A stretch of 64,000 bases of DNA from Williamsia herbipolensis (GTDB lineage Bacteria; Actinomycetota; Actinomycetes; Mycobacteriales; Mycobacteriaceae). Location of the stretch: assembly GCF_000964005.1 (NCBI RefSeq), contig NZ_JXYP01000038.1:62001-126000 (forward strand). Direction: 5' to 3'. The notes below the pieces were generated by a model that was given only the letters and a program-made list of their open reading frames with translations, did no database searches and was not told the DNA's origin. A program made the translations under genes and the position numbers. Shown in pieces: positions 8,303 to 16,747 of the stretch (positions are counted from its first letter, which is position 1; each line of letters starts with the position of its first letter).

Positions 8303-10902
8303 GAGGACTCCTCTCCGATCAGGTCGAGGAACGCCTCTTCGAGGTGTCTCCGCGATTCGACGACGTCGGCGTCGATGCCGGCATCGGCCAGGACCCGTTG
8401 CGCTGCGGCCACATCGGCGACCGCGAGGGTCGAGGTCGCGGCACCGGCGAGTTCCTCCACCGACCCTGCGGTGATGAGTCGACCCTTGTGCATGACCACG
8501 ACGTGGCTGCAGGTCTGCTCGACCTCCGACAACAGGTGGCTCGACACCACCACCGTGCGTCCGGTGGCGGCGTACCGCCGCATCACCTCACGCATCTCGG
8601 CGATCTGCGGCGGGTCGAGACCGTTGGTGGGTTCGTCGAGGATGAGCAGCTCCGGCAGGCCGAGCATCGCCTGCGCGATGGCCAGACGTTGGCGCATGCC
8701 CTGGCTGTACTTGCGGACCTTCCGGTCGACCGACGCTCCGAGACCGGCGATCTCGAGTGCGGTCTCGACATCGGCGTCGGCGCGGGGACGTCCGGTCGCC
8801 GCCCAGTACAGATCGAGGTTCTCGCGACCCGAGAGGTGCGGGAGGAGTCCCGGTCCCTCGATGAACGCGCCGACGCGAGCCAGTACGGCCGACCCGGGGC
8901 CGACGTGCTGACCGAACAGGCGGATCGATCCGGCCGTGGGCGAGATGAGTCCGACCATCATGCGCAGGACCGTCGTCTTGCCGGCGCCGTTGGGGCCGAG
9001 CAGCCCGACCACCTGGCCCTTCTCGACGCTGAACGACACCCCGTCGACGGCGCGATAGGAATCGCCGTACTCCTTCACGAGGCCTTCGACGACGATCGGT
9101 GACACATCGTCGGACGGGACGTCGGCGTTCTCCGCGCGACCACGACGCCAGCCCGCGAAGGAGATCCCCGCGATGAGCGCCAGCAGCACGACGATGCCGG
9201 CGATCGGCCAGGCCCACGGGAACGGCGCCGAGCGTGCCTCACCGCTGAGCGTGGTGAGCGACAGCATCGGTGAATCCAGTGCGATGGAGTAGGTCCGGGC
9301 GTCGGTGGGCAGGGCGAACCCGAGGTCGGTGGTCGAGACCTGCACCGCGACACGATGTCCCGCGGCGATCGTGCGCACCACCGTCGGCAGGTTCACCGTC
9401 ACCGACGCAGGTTGTCCCGGGGTGAGTCCGGTCAGTCGGACCGGCGTCACGAGGCCTGACGGCTGAGTACGTCTCCCGTCGGTGTCGACATCGACGAGCG
9501 AGACGAACAGCGTTGCGTCGGTGGTGGTTCGCGGTGTGACACGCAACCGTACGGTCGACGATCCGCCGACGAGGGTGTCCGACGCCAGCGGCGCCGAGAC
9601 GAAACCGCCGGCCTGGCCGGGGAGCGCCGAGAGTGACACCCCGCCGGTGACCGAGGTGGCCGTCGCCAGGAGGCTGCCGATACCGGGCACGGCGGTGATG
9701 GCGGTCGGGGTGCCGCCGGCGGGGGCGTTGACGAGCTGGGTGCCGCCGAGCAGCGGCATCTGTCGTGTCTTCTGTGCGGCGGCCAACGATGCCGCGCTCA
9801 GCGGTCGTGCCGTGGACCGTCCGGTATCCGAGGAGAGGGCACCGTCGGCCACGTCGGCGGAGAAGCCGCTCTGCGGGGTCCGCTTGTCCTGCAACACCTT
9901 TGCGAACCACGACTGGACCGCCGAGGAGATGTCGCCACCGGGTTGGTCATGACCGCCGGTACGCCACTGCATCCGCACGGGAGTGCCGTTCGCCGCGATC
10001 CCGGTGGCGTTGCGCACGGCCTGGTCGATCGGGAACAGCGAGTCCTGCTGACCCTGGGTGAGCAGGGTCGGCGCCGTGATCCGGTCCAGCACCGACGCCG
10101 GGCTCGACGCGCGCATCAGTGTCTGCAGGGCGGCGGTGGGGGCCCCGGCGGTCGCCGAGGCCTGGTAGGCCGCGCACACGTCGGGCGCGAACTTGCCGCA
10201 TCCGTCGACGCTGGCGGTGCTCGCGGCCTGGCTGAACAGTTGGCCTGCCCAGGCCCGTTTGAACACACCGTTCGGAAAGAGGGCCTGCGACAGGTCGTTC
10301 CAGGTGATGTCGGCCGCGATGGCGTCGACCCGACGGTCGTAGGCCGCGGTCAACAGCGCGACACCACCACCGTAGGAGCCGCCCGCGATGCCGACGCGGG
10401 GGTCGTTCGGTCCGTCGCGCTCGACCTCGGGCATGGTCGCCAACCGGTCGATGATGCGCCGGGCGTCGGCGATCTCGTAATCGGGGCTGTCGAGGTGGAC
10501 GAGGCCGCCCGACGCCCCGAACCCCCGTGCGGAGTACGCGACCACCACGTACCCGCGACCGGCGAGGGTGCGTGCCTGCGACGTCAGGTCGTCCTTCGAA
10601 CCACCGAAACCGTGGGCGAGGATGACCGCCGGGGCGGGGAGCGTGGCGGGGAGGAACAGCGAGGCGTCGAGCGAGACCGGAGTGCTGCCCTCGGGGACAC
10701 CGGCGACCGTCATCGACCGTTCCGACACCGCACGATCGTCGCCACCGGAGGTCGCGATCACCGCGATCACCACCGCCAGCACGACGACCACGACCGCGGC
10801 CACGATCAGCCAGAGTCGACGACCCCCGCGCACCGTCCGACTGTTACCGATGCTGCTCTCCCTCGATGCCCGCGACCCGCGTAGGTCGTCCGCATCGATC
10901 AT
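8299..10902 (-). CDS. Membrane-anchored serine hydrolase fused to ABC ATPase
   Basis: An 867-residue fusion. Residues 30-50 are a membrane helix. Residues 60-300 are an alpha/beta hydrolase of the CocE/X-prolyl peptidase type, with VILAHGFGGSK, the nucleophile in GIAGGSYGGG (Ser176), Asp in LLTQGQQDSLFP and His in WRTGGHDQPGG. A beta-rich domain like the C-terminal domain of such peptidases follows to about residue 555. A second membrane helix lies at about 563-585. Residues 590-867 are an ABC ATPase with GLLGPNGAGKTT, YSQGMRQRL, LLILDEPTNGLDP and the His of VVVSSHLLSE. Two helices would put the hydrolase outside and the ATPase inside. It pairs with the downstream permease. The frame is open upstream; the ATG at MIDADD is my choice because it just precedes the anchor and the divergent promoter region. 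Confidence 0.88.
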   Translation of the reverse strand: MIDADDLRGSRASRESSIGNSRTVRGGRRLWLIVAAVVVVVLAVVIAVIATSGGDDRAVSERSMTVAGVPEGSTPVSLDASLFLPATLPAPAVILAHGFGGSKDDLTSQARTLAGRGYVVVAYSARGFGASGGLVHLDSPDYEIADARRIIDRLATMPEVERDGPNDPRVGIAGGSYGGGVALLTAAYDRRVDAIAADITWNDLSQALFPNGVFKRAWAGQLFSQAASTASVDGCGKFAPDVCAAYQASATAGAPTAALQTLMRASSPASVLDRITAPTLLTQGQQDSLFPIDQAVRNATGIAANGTPVRMQWRTGGHDQPGGDISSAVQSWFAKVLQDKRTPQSGFSADVADGALSSDTGRSTARPLSAASLAAAQKTRQMPLLGGTQLVNAPAGGTPTAITAVPGIGSLLATATSVTGGVSLSALPGQAGGFVSAPLASDTLVGGSSTVRLRVTPRTTTDATLFVSLVDVDTDGRRTQPSGLVTPVRLTGLTPGQPASVTVNLPTVVRTIAAGHRVAVQVSTTDLGFALPTDARTYSIALDSPMLSLTTLSGEARSAPFPWAWPIAGIVVLLALIAGISFAGWRRGRAENADVPSDDVSPIVVEGLVKEYGDSYRAVDGVSFSVEKGQVVGLLGPNGAGKTTVLRMMVGLISPTAGSIRLFGQHVGPGSAVLARVGAFIEGPGLLPHLSGRENLDLYWAATGRPRADADVETALEIAGLGASVDRKVRKYSQGMRQRLAIAQAMLGLPELLILDEPTNGLDPPQIAEMREVMRRYAATGRTVVVSSHLLSEVEQTCSHVVVMHKGRLITAGSVEELAGAATSTLAVADVAAAQRVLADAGIDADVVESRRHLEEAFLDLIGEESS

Positions 10903-10963
10903 GCCCGCAATCGGGCGACGATGCCGTCGGGCAGGAGGACGCCGCTCCACTACGCTCCGGGAC

Positions 10964-11593
10964 GTGGACCCCGACACCATCGGCGACGACGAGTCACCGG
11001 GCGACGTCATCGCCCGTGTCGTCCGCGAGGACATCCTGGCCGGCCGCCTGGCGGCCGGGGAGCGTCTGGTGGAGGAGGCACTGGCCAAACAGTTCGGCGT
11101 GTCACGCGTACCGGTCCGTGAGGCGCTCGGCCAGCTCGAGGGCGAAGGGTTCGTCACCATCGTCCGATACCGCGGCGCAACCGTGTCGACATCGTTGCGC
11201 AAGGACAACAGGGAACTGCTGGAGGTGCGGCGCGGTCTCGAAGTGCTCGCCGCGCGGTTGGCGGCCGGCAGACGCGGAGGCGAGGTCGCCGACGAACTCG
11301 CCGCCTACGCGCGCCCCGCGCGGTTGCCGGACCGGGACGGCGCACCGACCTCTCGTCCGTTCCACGACCTGGTGGCGATCGCCGCCGGCAACGACCAGCT
11401 GCGGGAGATGCTCGCGACGGTGAGCAGGCGTGTCGCCTGGGGACTCGGCGACGACCCGGAGGCCTCCGAGTACGACCACGCCGCGCTGGCTCAGGCGATC
11501 CTCGGCGGTTCCGAGGTCCAGGCGGGTTTCCTGATGGACGAGCACCTGCGCCGAGATGAGCGCGCGGCCGACGTCGAGCGAACCGGACCGTAG
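10964..11593 (+). CDS. GntR-family regulator (FadR/FCD type)
   Basis: A 209-residue regulator. The N-terminal winged helix reads VREDILAGRLAAGERLVEEALAKQFGVSRVPVREALGQLEGEGFV, the standard GntR pattern. The C-terminal FCD-like helical domain is short but keeps FHDLVAIAAGNDQL, YDHAALAQAI and LMDEHLRR, whose Asp and His residues are placed to bind a metal and an organic acid ligand. The start is a GTG; upstream in-frame sequence is antisense to the hydrolase gene. It is divergent from the hydrolase/ABC operon (61 bases apart) and 176 bases upstream of the MFS gene. The GTATAC palindromes just after it point to control of the MFS-NMT1-OCD cluster. Confidence 0.88.
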   Translation: MDPDTIGDDESPGDVIARVVREDILAGRLAAGERLVEEALAKQFGVSRVPVREALGQLEGEGFVTIVRYRGATVSTSLRKDNRELLEVRRGLEVLAARLAAGRRGGEVADELAAYARPARLPDRDGAPTSRPFHDLVAIAAGNDQLREMLATVSRRVAWGLGDDPEASEYDHAALAQAILGGSEVQAGFLMDEHLRRDERAADVERTGP

Positions 11594-11595
11594 AA

Positions 11596-11607
11596 GTCGT
11601 ATACGAC
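11596..11607. promoter_or_regulatory. GTATAC-centred palindrome, probable GntR operator 1
   Basis: GTCGTATACGAC is a perfect 12-bp palindrome three bases after the GntR stop codon. FadR/FCD-subfamily regulators often bind palindromes with a central GTAC or GTATAC step, so I assign it to the adjacent GntR protein. A second copy with the same core lies 73 bases on. Confidence 0.65.
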
Positions 11608-11668
11608 CTGACCGATAAATCCGCGCTTTAACACGTCTGTAGCGTAGGGTAACCAGAGTGACACGCCT

Positions 11669-11680
11669 TTTGTATACAAA
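11669..11680. promoter_or_regulatory. GTATAC-centred palindrome, probable GntR operator 2
   Basis: TTTGTATACAAA is a perfect 12-bp palindrome about 90 bases before the MFS start codon. It shares the GTATAC core with the upstream copy; the centre-to-centre distance of 73 bases is close to seven helical turns, suited to looping or cooperative binding by one GntR regulator. Confidence 0.7.
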
Positions 11681-11769
11681 TTGGGGCAGTCGCCCCCGAT
11701 CAGCGAGGCGATTCGCCGCCGATCACCAGATCTCCGGTGCCAGATACTCCCGTTCCCGGAGAAGTCGCC

Positions 11770-13254
11770 ATGTCCATTCCCGCACCGCTCACCGAGCCGG
11801 CCACGCTCGTGCCCCCCACATCGACCGGCACCACCCCACCCGCCGACCACACCCCGCCGGCCCAGGGGCTGACCGCAACACTCGACCGCATCGGCTTCAC
11901 CCGGGTGCAGGCCGCGGTCATCTTCCTCTTGATGGCCGGATTGTTCTTCGACAGCCTCGAGCAGAACTCGACCGGCGCCATGGGACCGCTCATCAAGGAC
12001 TCGCTGGGTATCGGGAACGCGCAGTTGACGTTGATCAACACCGCAACGGTCATCGGCGGCCTGGTCGGCCGCCTCATCGGCGGTTACATCGCCGACCGCT
12101 GGGGCCGGCGCATGGCGCTCAGCCTCAACCTCCTCGTCTACACCCTCGGCGGCCTGATCAGTGCCGCAGCTGTCAACTACGAGATGCTGCTGGCCAGCCG
12201 CTTCATCGTCGGCATCGGCCTCGGCGGCGAGTTCACCGTCGGCCTGGCGATCCTCGCCGAGGTGGTGGCCACTCGTCACCGTGGTTCGCTGCTCGCGACG
12301 CTCAACATTTCCTCGGGCGGCATCGGCAACATCGCCTCGTTCGGATTCTTCCTGCTCGTTCTCGGCCCGCTCGGCAGCGTCCTCGGTGGAGCCGACCACT
12401 CGTGGCGCTGGACCTACGTGATACTCGCTCTGCCTGCGCTTCTCGTGGTCGCCTTCCGCCGCTATCTGCCCGAGTCGCCGCGGTTCCTGCTGTCGAAGGG
12501 CCGCGTGGACGAGGCCAACCAGTCGTTGACCCGCCTCGCGTCGGGCTCGATCTCCGGTCTGCGCAAGCCGGGCCCGACGAAGCATTTCGTCACCGCCGCA
12601 GATGCACTGCCGCACGTGAAGACCTCGTACGCCGAGGTGTTCAAGGGCCGCAACCTGCGACGCACCGCCGCGATCGGTTCGGCGTCGTGGATGTCGTTCG
12701 GCGCGCAGGTGACCCTGCTGTTCCTGATGCCGATCCTGCTGGTCTCGCGCGGCTACTCGCTGTCGGACTCGCTGTTGTTCACGATGATCATGAACATCGG
12801 CAGCCTGTTCGGTGCCTGCACTGCCTGCTACCTCGCGAGTCGGGTACCCCGCCGCATCACCGTGATGTCGGCCGCTGTCCTGGGCTGCATCGCCGCCATC
12901 GCCTTCGCGGTCTTCGCACAGAACGTGCTGTTGATCCTGGTGCTGGGCGCCATCTTCCAGTTCTTCACGATGCTGCTCAACACGATGCTGTCGGTCTGGA
13001 CACCGGAGCTGTTCCCCACCTCCATCCGTGCCATGGGCGCCTCGGTGGTCAACGGGATCGGCAACGTGGCCGGCGCGGTCATGCCGTTCGCCGCACTGTT
13101 CTTCTTCAACATCGCCGGGGTCGCCGGGGTGTTCTTCATGATCGCCGCGATGTACGGCCTGCTGGTCGTCGCGGCCAAGTTCGGACCGGAGACGTTCGGC
13201 AAGTCCCTGGAGGCCGCCACTGAGGCCCCCTCCGACATACCGATCGCCGCCTGA
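11770..13254 (+). CDS. MFS transporter, sugar/aromatic-acid porter type
   Basis: A 494-residue secondary transporter with 12 predicted helices. The signature after helix 2 is visible as GGYIADRWGRRMAL, and the repeat-like signature SPRFLLSKGR follows helix 6, as in sugar porters and aromatic acid:H+ symporters. Late in the protein, TPELFPTSIRAMGASV is also typical of that group. The first 40 residues are Pro/Thr-rich and cytosolic. The ATG is preceded by GGAGAAG. It is the first gene of a three-gene unit with the NMT1-like and cyclodeaminase-like genes, so it probably imports the compound those two handle; its identity is unknown. Confidence 0.9.
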   Translation: MSIPAPLTEPATLVPPTSTGTTPPADHTPPAQGLTATLDRIGFTRVQAAVIFLLMAGLFFDSLEQNSTGAMGPLIKDSLGIGNAQLTLINTATVIGGLVGRLIGGYIADRWGRRMALSLNLLVYTLGGLISAAAVNYEMLLASRFIVGIGLGGEFTVGLAILAEVVATRHRGSLLATLNISSGGIGNIASFGFFLLVLGPLGSVLGGADHSWRWTYVILALPALLVVAFRRYLPESPRFLLSKGRVDEANQSLTRLASGSISGLRKPGPTKHFVTAADALPHVKTSYAEVFKGRNLRRTAAIGSASWMSFGAQVTLLFLMPILLVSRGYSLSDSLLFTMIMNIGSLFGACTACYLASRVPRRITVMSAAVLGCIAAIAFAVFAQNVLLILVLGAIFQFFTMLLNTMLSVWTPELFPTSIRAMGASVVNGIGNVAGAVMPFAALFFFNIAGVAGVFFMIAAMYGLLVVAAKFGPETFGKSLEAATEAPSDIPIAA

Positions 13255-13307
13255 GATCCGCACTTCCTGAACTCGATTCCCTCATCACCACAGAAAGCAG
13301 TCATGCA

Positions 13308-14225
13308 ATGTCACATCTGGCCATCTCCGCCACCGCACACGGGCTCAACTACCTGCCCGAGTACTACGCGGACCACGCCGGCCTCTTCGCCGATCGCGAC
13401 CTCACGGTCCATGCGAAGGCTTGCGACCCCTGGACCGGTGTCCTCGACGATCTGGCCACCGGCGCAGCCGATGTCGCCCTCGGCGGCATCTGGGTCCCGG
13501 GCATGTATCACGGCACCCCCCGCGAACTGACCGTGTTCGCCCAGCTCAATCATCAGTTCCCCAAGGCCCTCGTGACCCGCGAGGAACAGGCCACGGTGTT
13601 CGAGTGGTCGCAGCTGACCGGGAAGACCGTGCTCGCTCCCGGCATCGGCGGCAGCGCGCCGTACGCCATCACCGCCGGGATGATGCGCGAGTCGGGCACC
13701 GACTCAGCGGCCACCACCTTCCTGCGCGACCTGTCCACCCCGATGTTCGTGGAACTGTTCGAGGCCGGACTCGGTGACGCCATCATCCTTGACATCACCA
13801 CCGCCCAGTCCATGCACGACCGAGGCACCGGCCACATCGCCGTCGAGTATGCCGAGGTCGGAGGTCTCGGACCCAACAGCGTGTACTACTGCCGCACAGA
13901 TCGTTTCGAGGAGCTCGAAGAGCGCCTCGTCGCGTTCACGGCAGCGCTGAGCGACGGCATGGCGGCGGTACGCCAGGCGCCGGTCACCGAGCTCGAGCCA
14001 CTGCTGGCCGAGCACTGGCCGTCCATGCCCCGGGCGACGCTGTCGGCGTCCTGCGCGCGGATCCAGCGCTCGCAGACCTGGGACACCGTCCGCATCGACG
14101 CCGACGCCACCGACCGGTGGATGCGCATCCTGGCCGAGGAGGGCATGGTGCGCACCGCGCCTGTCTTTGCCGACCTGGTGAACACCCGGGTCGTCGACGC
14201 TGCCGAGCTGGTAGCGGTCGGCTGA
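13308..14225 (+). CDS. NMT1/THI5-like protein without signal peptide
   Basis: A 305-residue protein of the periplasmic-binding-protein type II fold, in the NMT1/THI5/SsuA group. It opens directly with SHLAISATAHGLNYLPEYYADHAGLFADRDL, the family's first lobe, followed by DVALGGIWVPGM, GKTVLAPGIGGSAPYAITAGMM and GDAIILDITTAQSM. There is no signal peptide or lipobox, so it is probably cytosolic, and no ABC permease or ATPase lies nearby. Cytosolic members of this fold can be enzymes, so a catalytic role is plausible. The next gene starts 3 bases after its stop. The family call is fairly firm; the function is open. Confidence 0.8.
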   Translation: MSHLAISATAHGLNYLPEYYADHAGLFADRDLTVHAKACDPWTGVLDDLATGAADVALGGIWVPGMYHGTPRELTVFAQLNHQFPKALVTREEQATVFEWSQLTGKTVLAPGIGGSAPYAITAGMMRESGTDSAATTFLRDLSTPMFVELFEAGLGDAIILDITTAQSMHDRGTGHIAVEYAEVGGLGPNSVYYCRTDRFEELEERLVAFTAALSDGMAAVRQAPVTELEPLLAEHWPSMPRATLSASCARIQRSQTWDTVRIDADATDRWMRILAEEGMVRTAPVFADLVNTRVVDAAELVAVG

Positions 14226-14228
14226 CGA

Positions 14229-15212
14229 ATGACCCTGGTGTTGCGGCACTCCCACGTGGCCGCCCTGCTCGATCGCGTCGCAATTCTGGGCGCGGTCGAG
14301 CAGGCCCATTCCGACCTCAGTACCCGCACCGCACAGAACCCCCGCCCGATCTCCATGCACGCACCTGACGACGGCGCGGTGATCGGCATGGCCGCCGAGC
14401 TCCGATCCGCGGGACTCGTTGCGGTGAAGGTCCTCTCGGATCTCCCCGGTAACCCTGCCCACGGCCGTCCGCGACAACGATCGACCATCGTCGTCACCTC
14501 CGCAGCCACCGGTCAGTGCGTCGCGCTGATCGACGGCCGTGCGATCACGGCGATGCGGACCGCGGCGACCAGTGCCATCGCGACCAAGCACCTCGCCCGC
14601 CCAGACGCCTCCACGCTCGGACTGGTCGGCGCGGGCAATCTCGCGGTCGAGCACACCCGCGCCATCGCGCTCGTGCGTCCCATCGAGCGCATCGTGGTGT
14701 GGTCCCGTTCGGTCTCGACGGCCGACGCGCTCAGTGAGAAGGTCGCCGATCTGAACATCCCCGTGGTATCCGCTGGATCGGTCGATGATGTTGTTGCACA
14801 GTCGGACATCGTCTGCACGCTGACCCCCTCGGTGACCCCGATCCTTCTCGGGGAGTCACTCCGACCGGGCATGCACGTCAACGCCGTCGGCGCGGCGCCC
14901 CGGCCCGACGAGCGGGAGGTGGACGGCACCGCGATGGCGCGCTCCCGCGTCGTCGTCGACAGCCGCGCCACCGCACTCGCCAAGTCGGGCGACGCGCTGC
15001 TCGCGATATCCGAGGGCGCGATCACCGAGTCCGACATCGACATCGAACTCGGTGACGTGATCAGCGGCCGTACGCCCGGCCGTCGCGACGCGGACGAGAT
15101 CACCCTGTTCGACTCCACCGGGATCGGCCTGCAGGACCTCGCCACCGCGGCCCGGGTGATCGAGTGGGCGCGCGCCGCCGGCGTCGGCACCGACATCGAC
15201 ATGTCGGCCTGA
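14229..15212 (+). CDS. Ornithine cyclodeaminase/mu-crystallin family protein
   Basis: A 327-residue member of the OCD/mu-crystallin family, which includes amino acid cyclodeaminases, alanine dehydrogenases and imine reductases. The substrate-binding Lys lies in VAVKVLSD, the conserved RTAATSAIATKHLAR helix precedes the Rossmann motif GLVGAGNLAVEH, and the Asp of TLFDSTGIGLQD is at the expected C-terminal place. It probably uses NAD(H) on an amino or imino acid. It follows the NMT1-like gene by 3 bases, so the MFS importer, binding-fold protein and this enzyme likely serve one pathway. The exact reaction cannot be told from sequence. Confidence 0.85.
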   Translation: MTLVLRHSHVAALLDRVAILGAVEQAHSDLSTRTAQNPRPISMHAPDDGAVIGMAAELRSAGLVAVKVLSDLPGNPAHGRPRQRSTIVVTSAATGQCVALIDGRAITAMRTAATSAIATKHLARPDASTLGLVGAGNLAVEHTRAIALVRPIERIVVWSRSVSTADALSEKVADLNIPVVSAGSVDDVVAQSDIVCTLTPSVTPILLGESLRPGMHVNAVGAAPRPDEREVDGTAMARSRVVVDSRATALAKSGDALLAISEGAITESDIDIELGDVISGRTPGRRDADEITLFDSTGIGLQDLATAARVIEWARAAGVGTDIDMSA

Positions 15213-15225
15213 CGCCGGCGCACCG

Positions 15226-16674
15226 CTACACCGGTGCGAGCACGTCCTCGCGGTCGTGGGTCGCGAGCTTCGGCGACGACACGACGAGACCTGCGAGCGC
15301 GGCGAGGGTGGCCGCGACCGCACAGATGGTGAAGAGGACCTGGTAGCCGCCCAGCGACGGCAGCGCCGCACCGCCGACGGTGACGGTGATCGCCGCGAGC
15401 AGGCTGCCACCGACGGCACTGGCCAGGGTGCTGCCGAGTGACCGTGCGAGGGTGTTGATCCCGTTGGCGGCCGCGAGGTCCGCGGCAGGGGTGTGCACGT
15501 TGATCAGCGACGGCAGCGACGCGTAGGCGATACCCGTGCCGGCGCCGACGATGGTGCTGCCCAGGATGATCTGCCAGAGCGAATCGGTGAGCACGATGCG
15601 CACCACGAGCCCCGCGGCGATGATCAGACCACCGGCGAAGAGAACCTTTCCCGGTCCCCACGCCGCCATCAGCCGGGCCGCGACCGGTGCGAGCAGGAGC
15701 ATGAGGATGCCGCTGGGCATGAGGCACAGTCCGGCGACGAGCACCGACGACCCGAACCCGTAGCCGGTCGCCTCGGGCGCCTGCACGTAGTTCGCGGTAC
15801 CCACGAAGCTGGCGAACAGCGCGAAGCCCACGAAGATCGAGGCGACGTTCGTGATGGCGACGGGCGGATTCGACAGGGCGCGCATGTCGACGAGCGGATC
15901 GGGCGATCGCTTCTCGACGACGACGAGCAGCGCGAGAAGCACCACCGAGGCGACGAGCAGGCCGATGGTGGCGAACGAGCCCCAGCCCCACGACGATCCC
16001 TGCGACAGCGGCAGCACCAGGCAGACGAGACCGCCGACGAGGAGCACGATGCCGGGCACGTCGATCGCCCCGGGCCGTTCACCGCGCGGGTTGCCGACCA
16101 CGGCGAGCACCAGCACGATGCTGGCGAGTGCACCGACCGCACCGATCCAGTACAGCGCGTGGTAGTCGAAGTGCTCGGCGACGATGCCGGCGAGCGGGAG
16201 ACCCAGTGCGCCACCGACACCCAGCATCGCGCTGACGAGCGCGACCGCGGAGCCCTTGCGGGCCTCGGGCAGCACCGCCGAGAGCAGGCTGATGCCCAGG
16301 GGGATGGCCGCGCTGGACAGTCCGGTGATCGCGCGGCCCAGGATCATCACGCGGATGTCGTCGGTGAGCGCGTCGATCACCGAGCCGACGAGCAACGCCC
16401 CGAGTGCGACGATCAGCATCAGACGGCGTCCGTACATGTCGGCGAGTCGGCCGATCACCGGCACCGCCGCCGCACCGACGAGCAGTGTCGAGGTGAGCAG
16501 CCACTGCGCCTCGGTGGTCGAGGCTCCGATGTCCCGCGAGATCGTCGGCAGCACCGGGAGCACGAGGGTCTGCGCGAGCGCAGCCATCAGCGCACCGAGT
16601 CCGATCGCGATGATCTCGAGGTTGGCTCGCCATCCCGATCCGGCGTGCACCCCGTCTTGCGTCTCCGTCGTCAT
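15226..16674 (-). CDS. MFS efflux transporter, DHA2 (14-helix) type
   Basis: A 482-residue drug:H+ antiporter homologue with about 14 helices. Helix 1 includes the family pattern LMAALAQTLVLPVLPTI; the loop after helix 2 reads GRLADMYGRRLML, and a conserved antiporter-type motif region GLSSAAIPLGISLL follows. LINVHTPAADLAAANGIN in the second half is also usual for EmrB-like pumps. The ATG at MTTETQD is chosen over an upstream one because it is closer to the first helix and follows a GGAGTG stretch. It is divergent from a TetR gene with an inverted repeat between them, the normal layout of a repressor-controlled efflux pump. Confidence 0.9.
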   Translation of the reverse strand: MTTETQDGVHAGSGWRANLEIIAIGLGALMAALAQTLVLPVLPTISRDIGASTTEAQWLLTSTLLVGAAAVPVIGRLADMYGRRLMLIVALGALLVGSVIDALTDDIRVMILGRAITGLSSAAIPLGISLLSAVLPEARKGSAVALVSAMLGVGGALGLPLAGIVAEHFDYHALYWIGAVGALASIVLVLAVVGNPRGERPGAIDVPGIVLLVGGLVCLVLPLSQGSSWGWGSFATIGLLVASVVLLALLVVVEKRSPDPLVDMRALSNPPVAITNVASIFVGFALFASFVGTANYVQAPEATGYGFGSSVLVAGLCLMPSGILMLLLAPVAARLMAAWGPGKVLFAGGLIIAAGLVVRIVLTDSLWQIILGSTIVGAGTGIAYASLPSLINVHTPAADLAAANGINTLARSLGSTLASAVGGSLLAAITVTVGGAALPSLGGYQVLFTICAVAATLAALAGLVVSSPKLATHDREDVLAPV

Positions 16675-16693
16675 GTCACTCCACTCCCTCACT

Positions 16694-16713
16694 GTGCAAA
16701 CGCTTGTTTACAC
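16694..16713. promoter_or_regulatory. Inverted repeat between efflux pump and TetR, probable operator
   Basis: GTGCAAACGCTTGTTTACAC is an 8-4-8 inverted repeat with one mismatch, placed 20 bases before the pump gene and 35 bases before the TetR gene. A GCGTTTACATG element overlapping the TetR start resembles one arm again. The position fits repression of both divergent genes by the adjacent TetR protein. Confidence 0.65.
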
Positions 16714-16747
16714 AGAGACGGTAGACCGCTGTGGCATTCTGGTCAAC

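Noticed and set aside
8088-9102. Plus-strand frames opposite the ABC genes
   Set aside because: Short overlapping frames with shadow composition; the minus strand holds full Walker and signature motifs.
11491-13263. 590-codon open frame on the minus strand opposite the MFS gene
   Set aside because: Rich in Gln, Arg, His, Glu and Gly with no domain or helix pattern; it is the antisense of the transporter in high-GC DNA.
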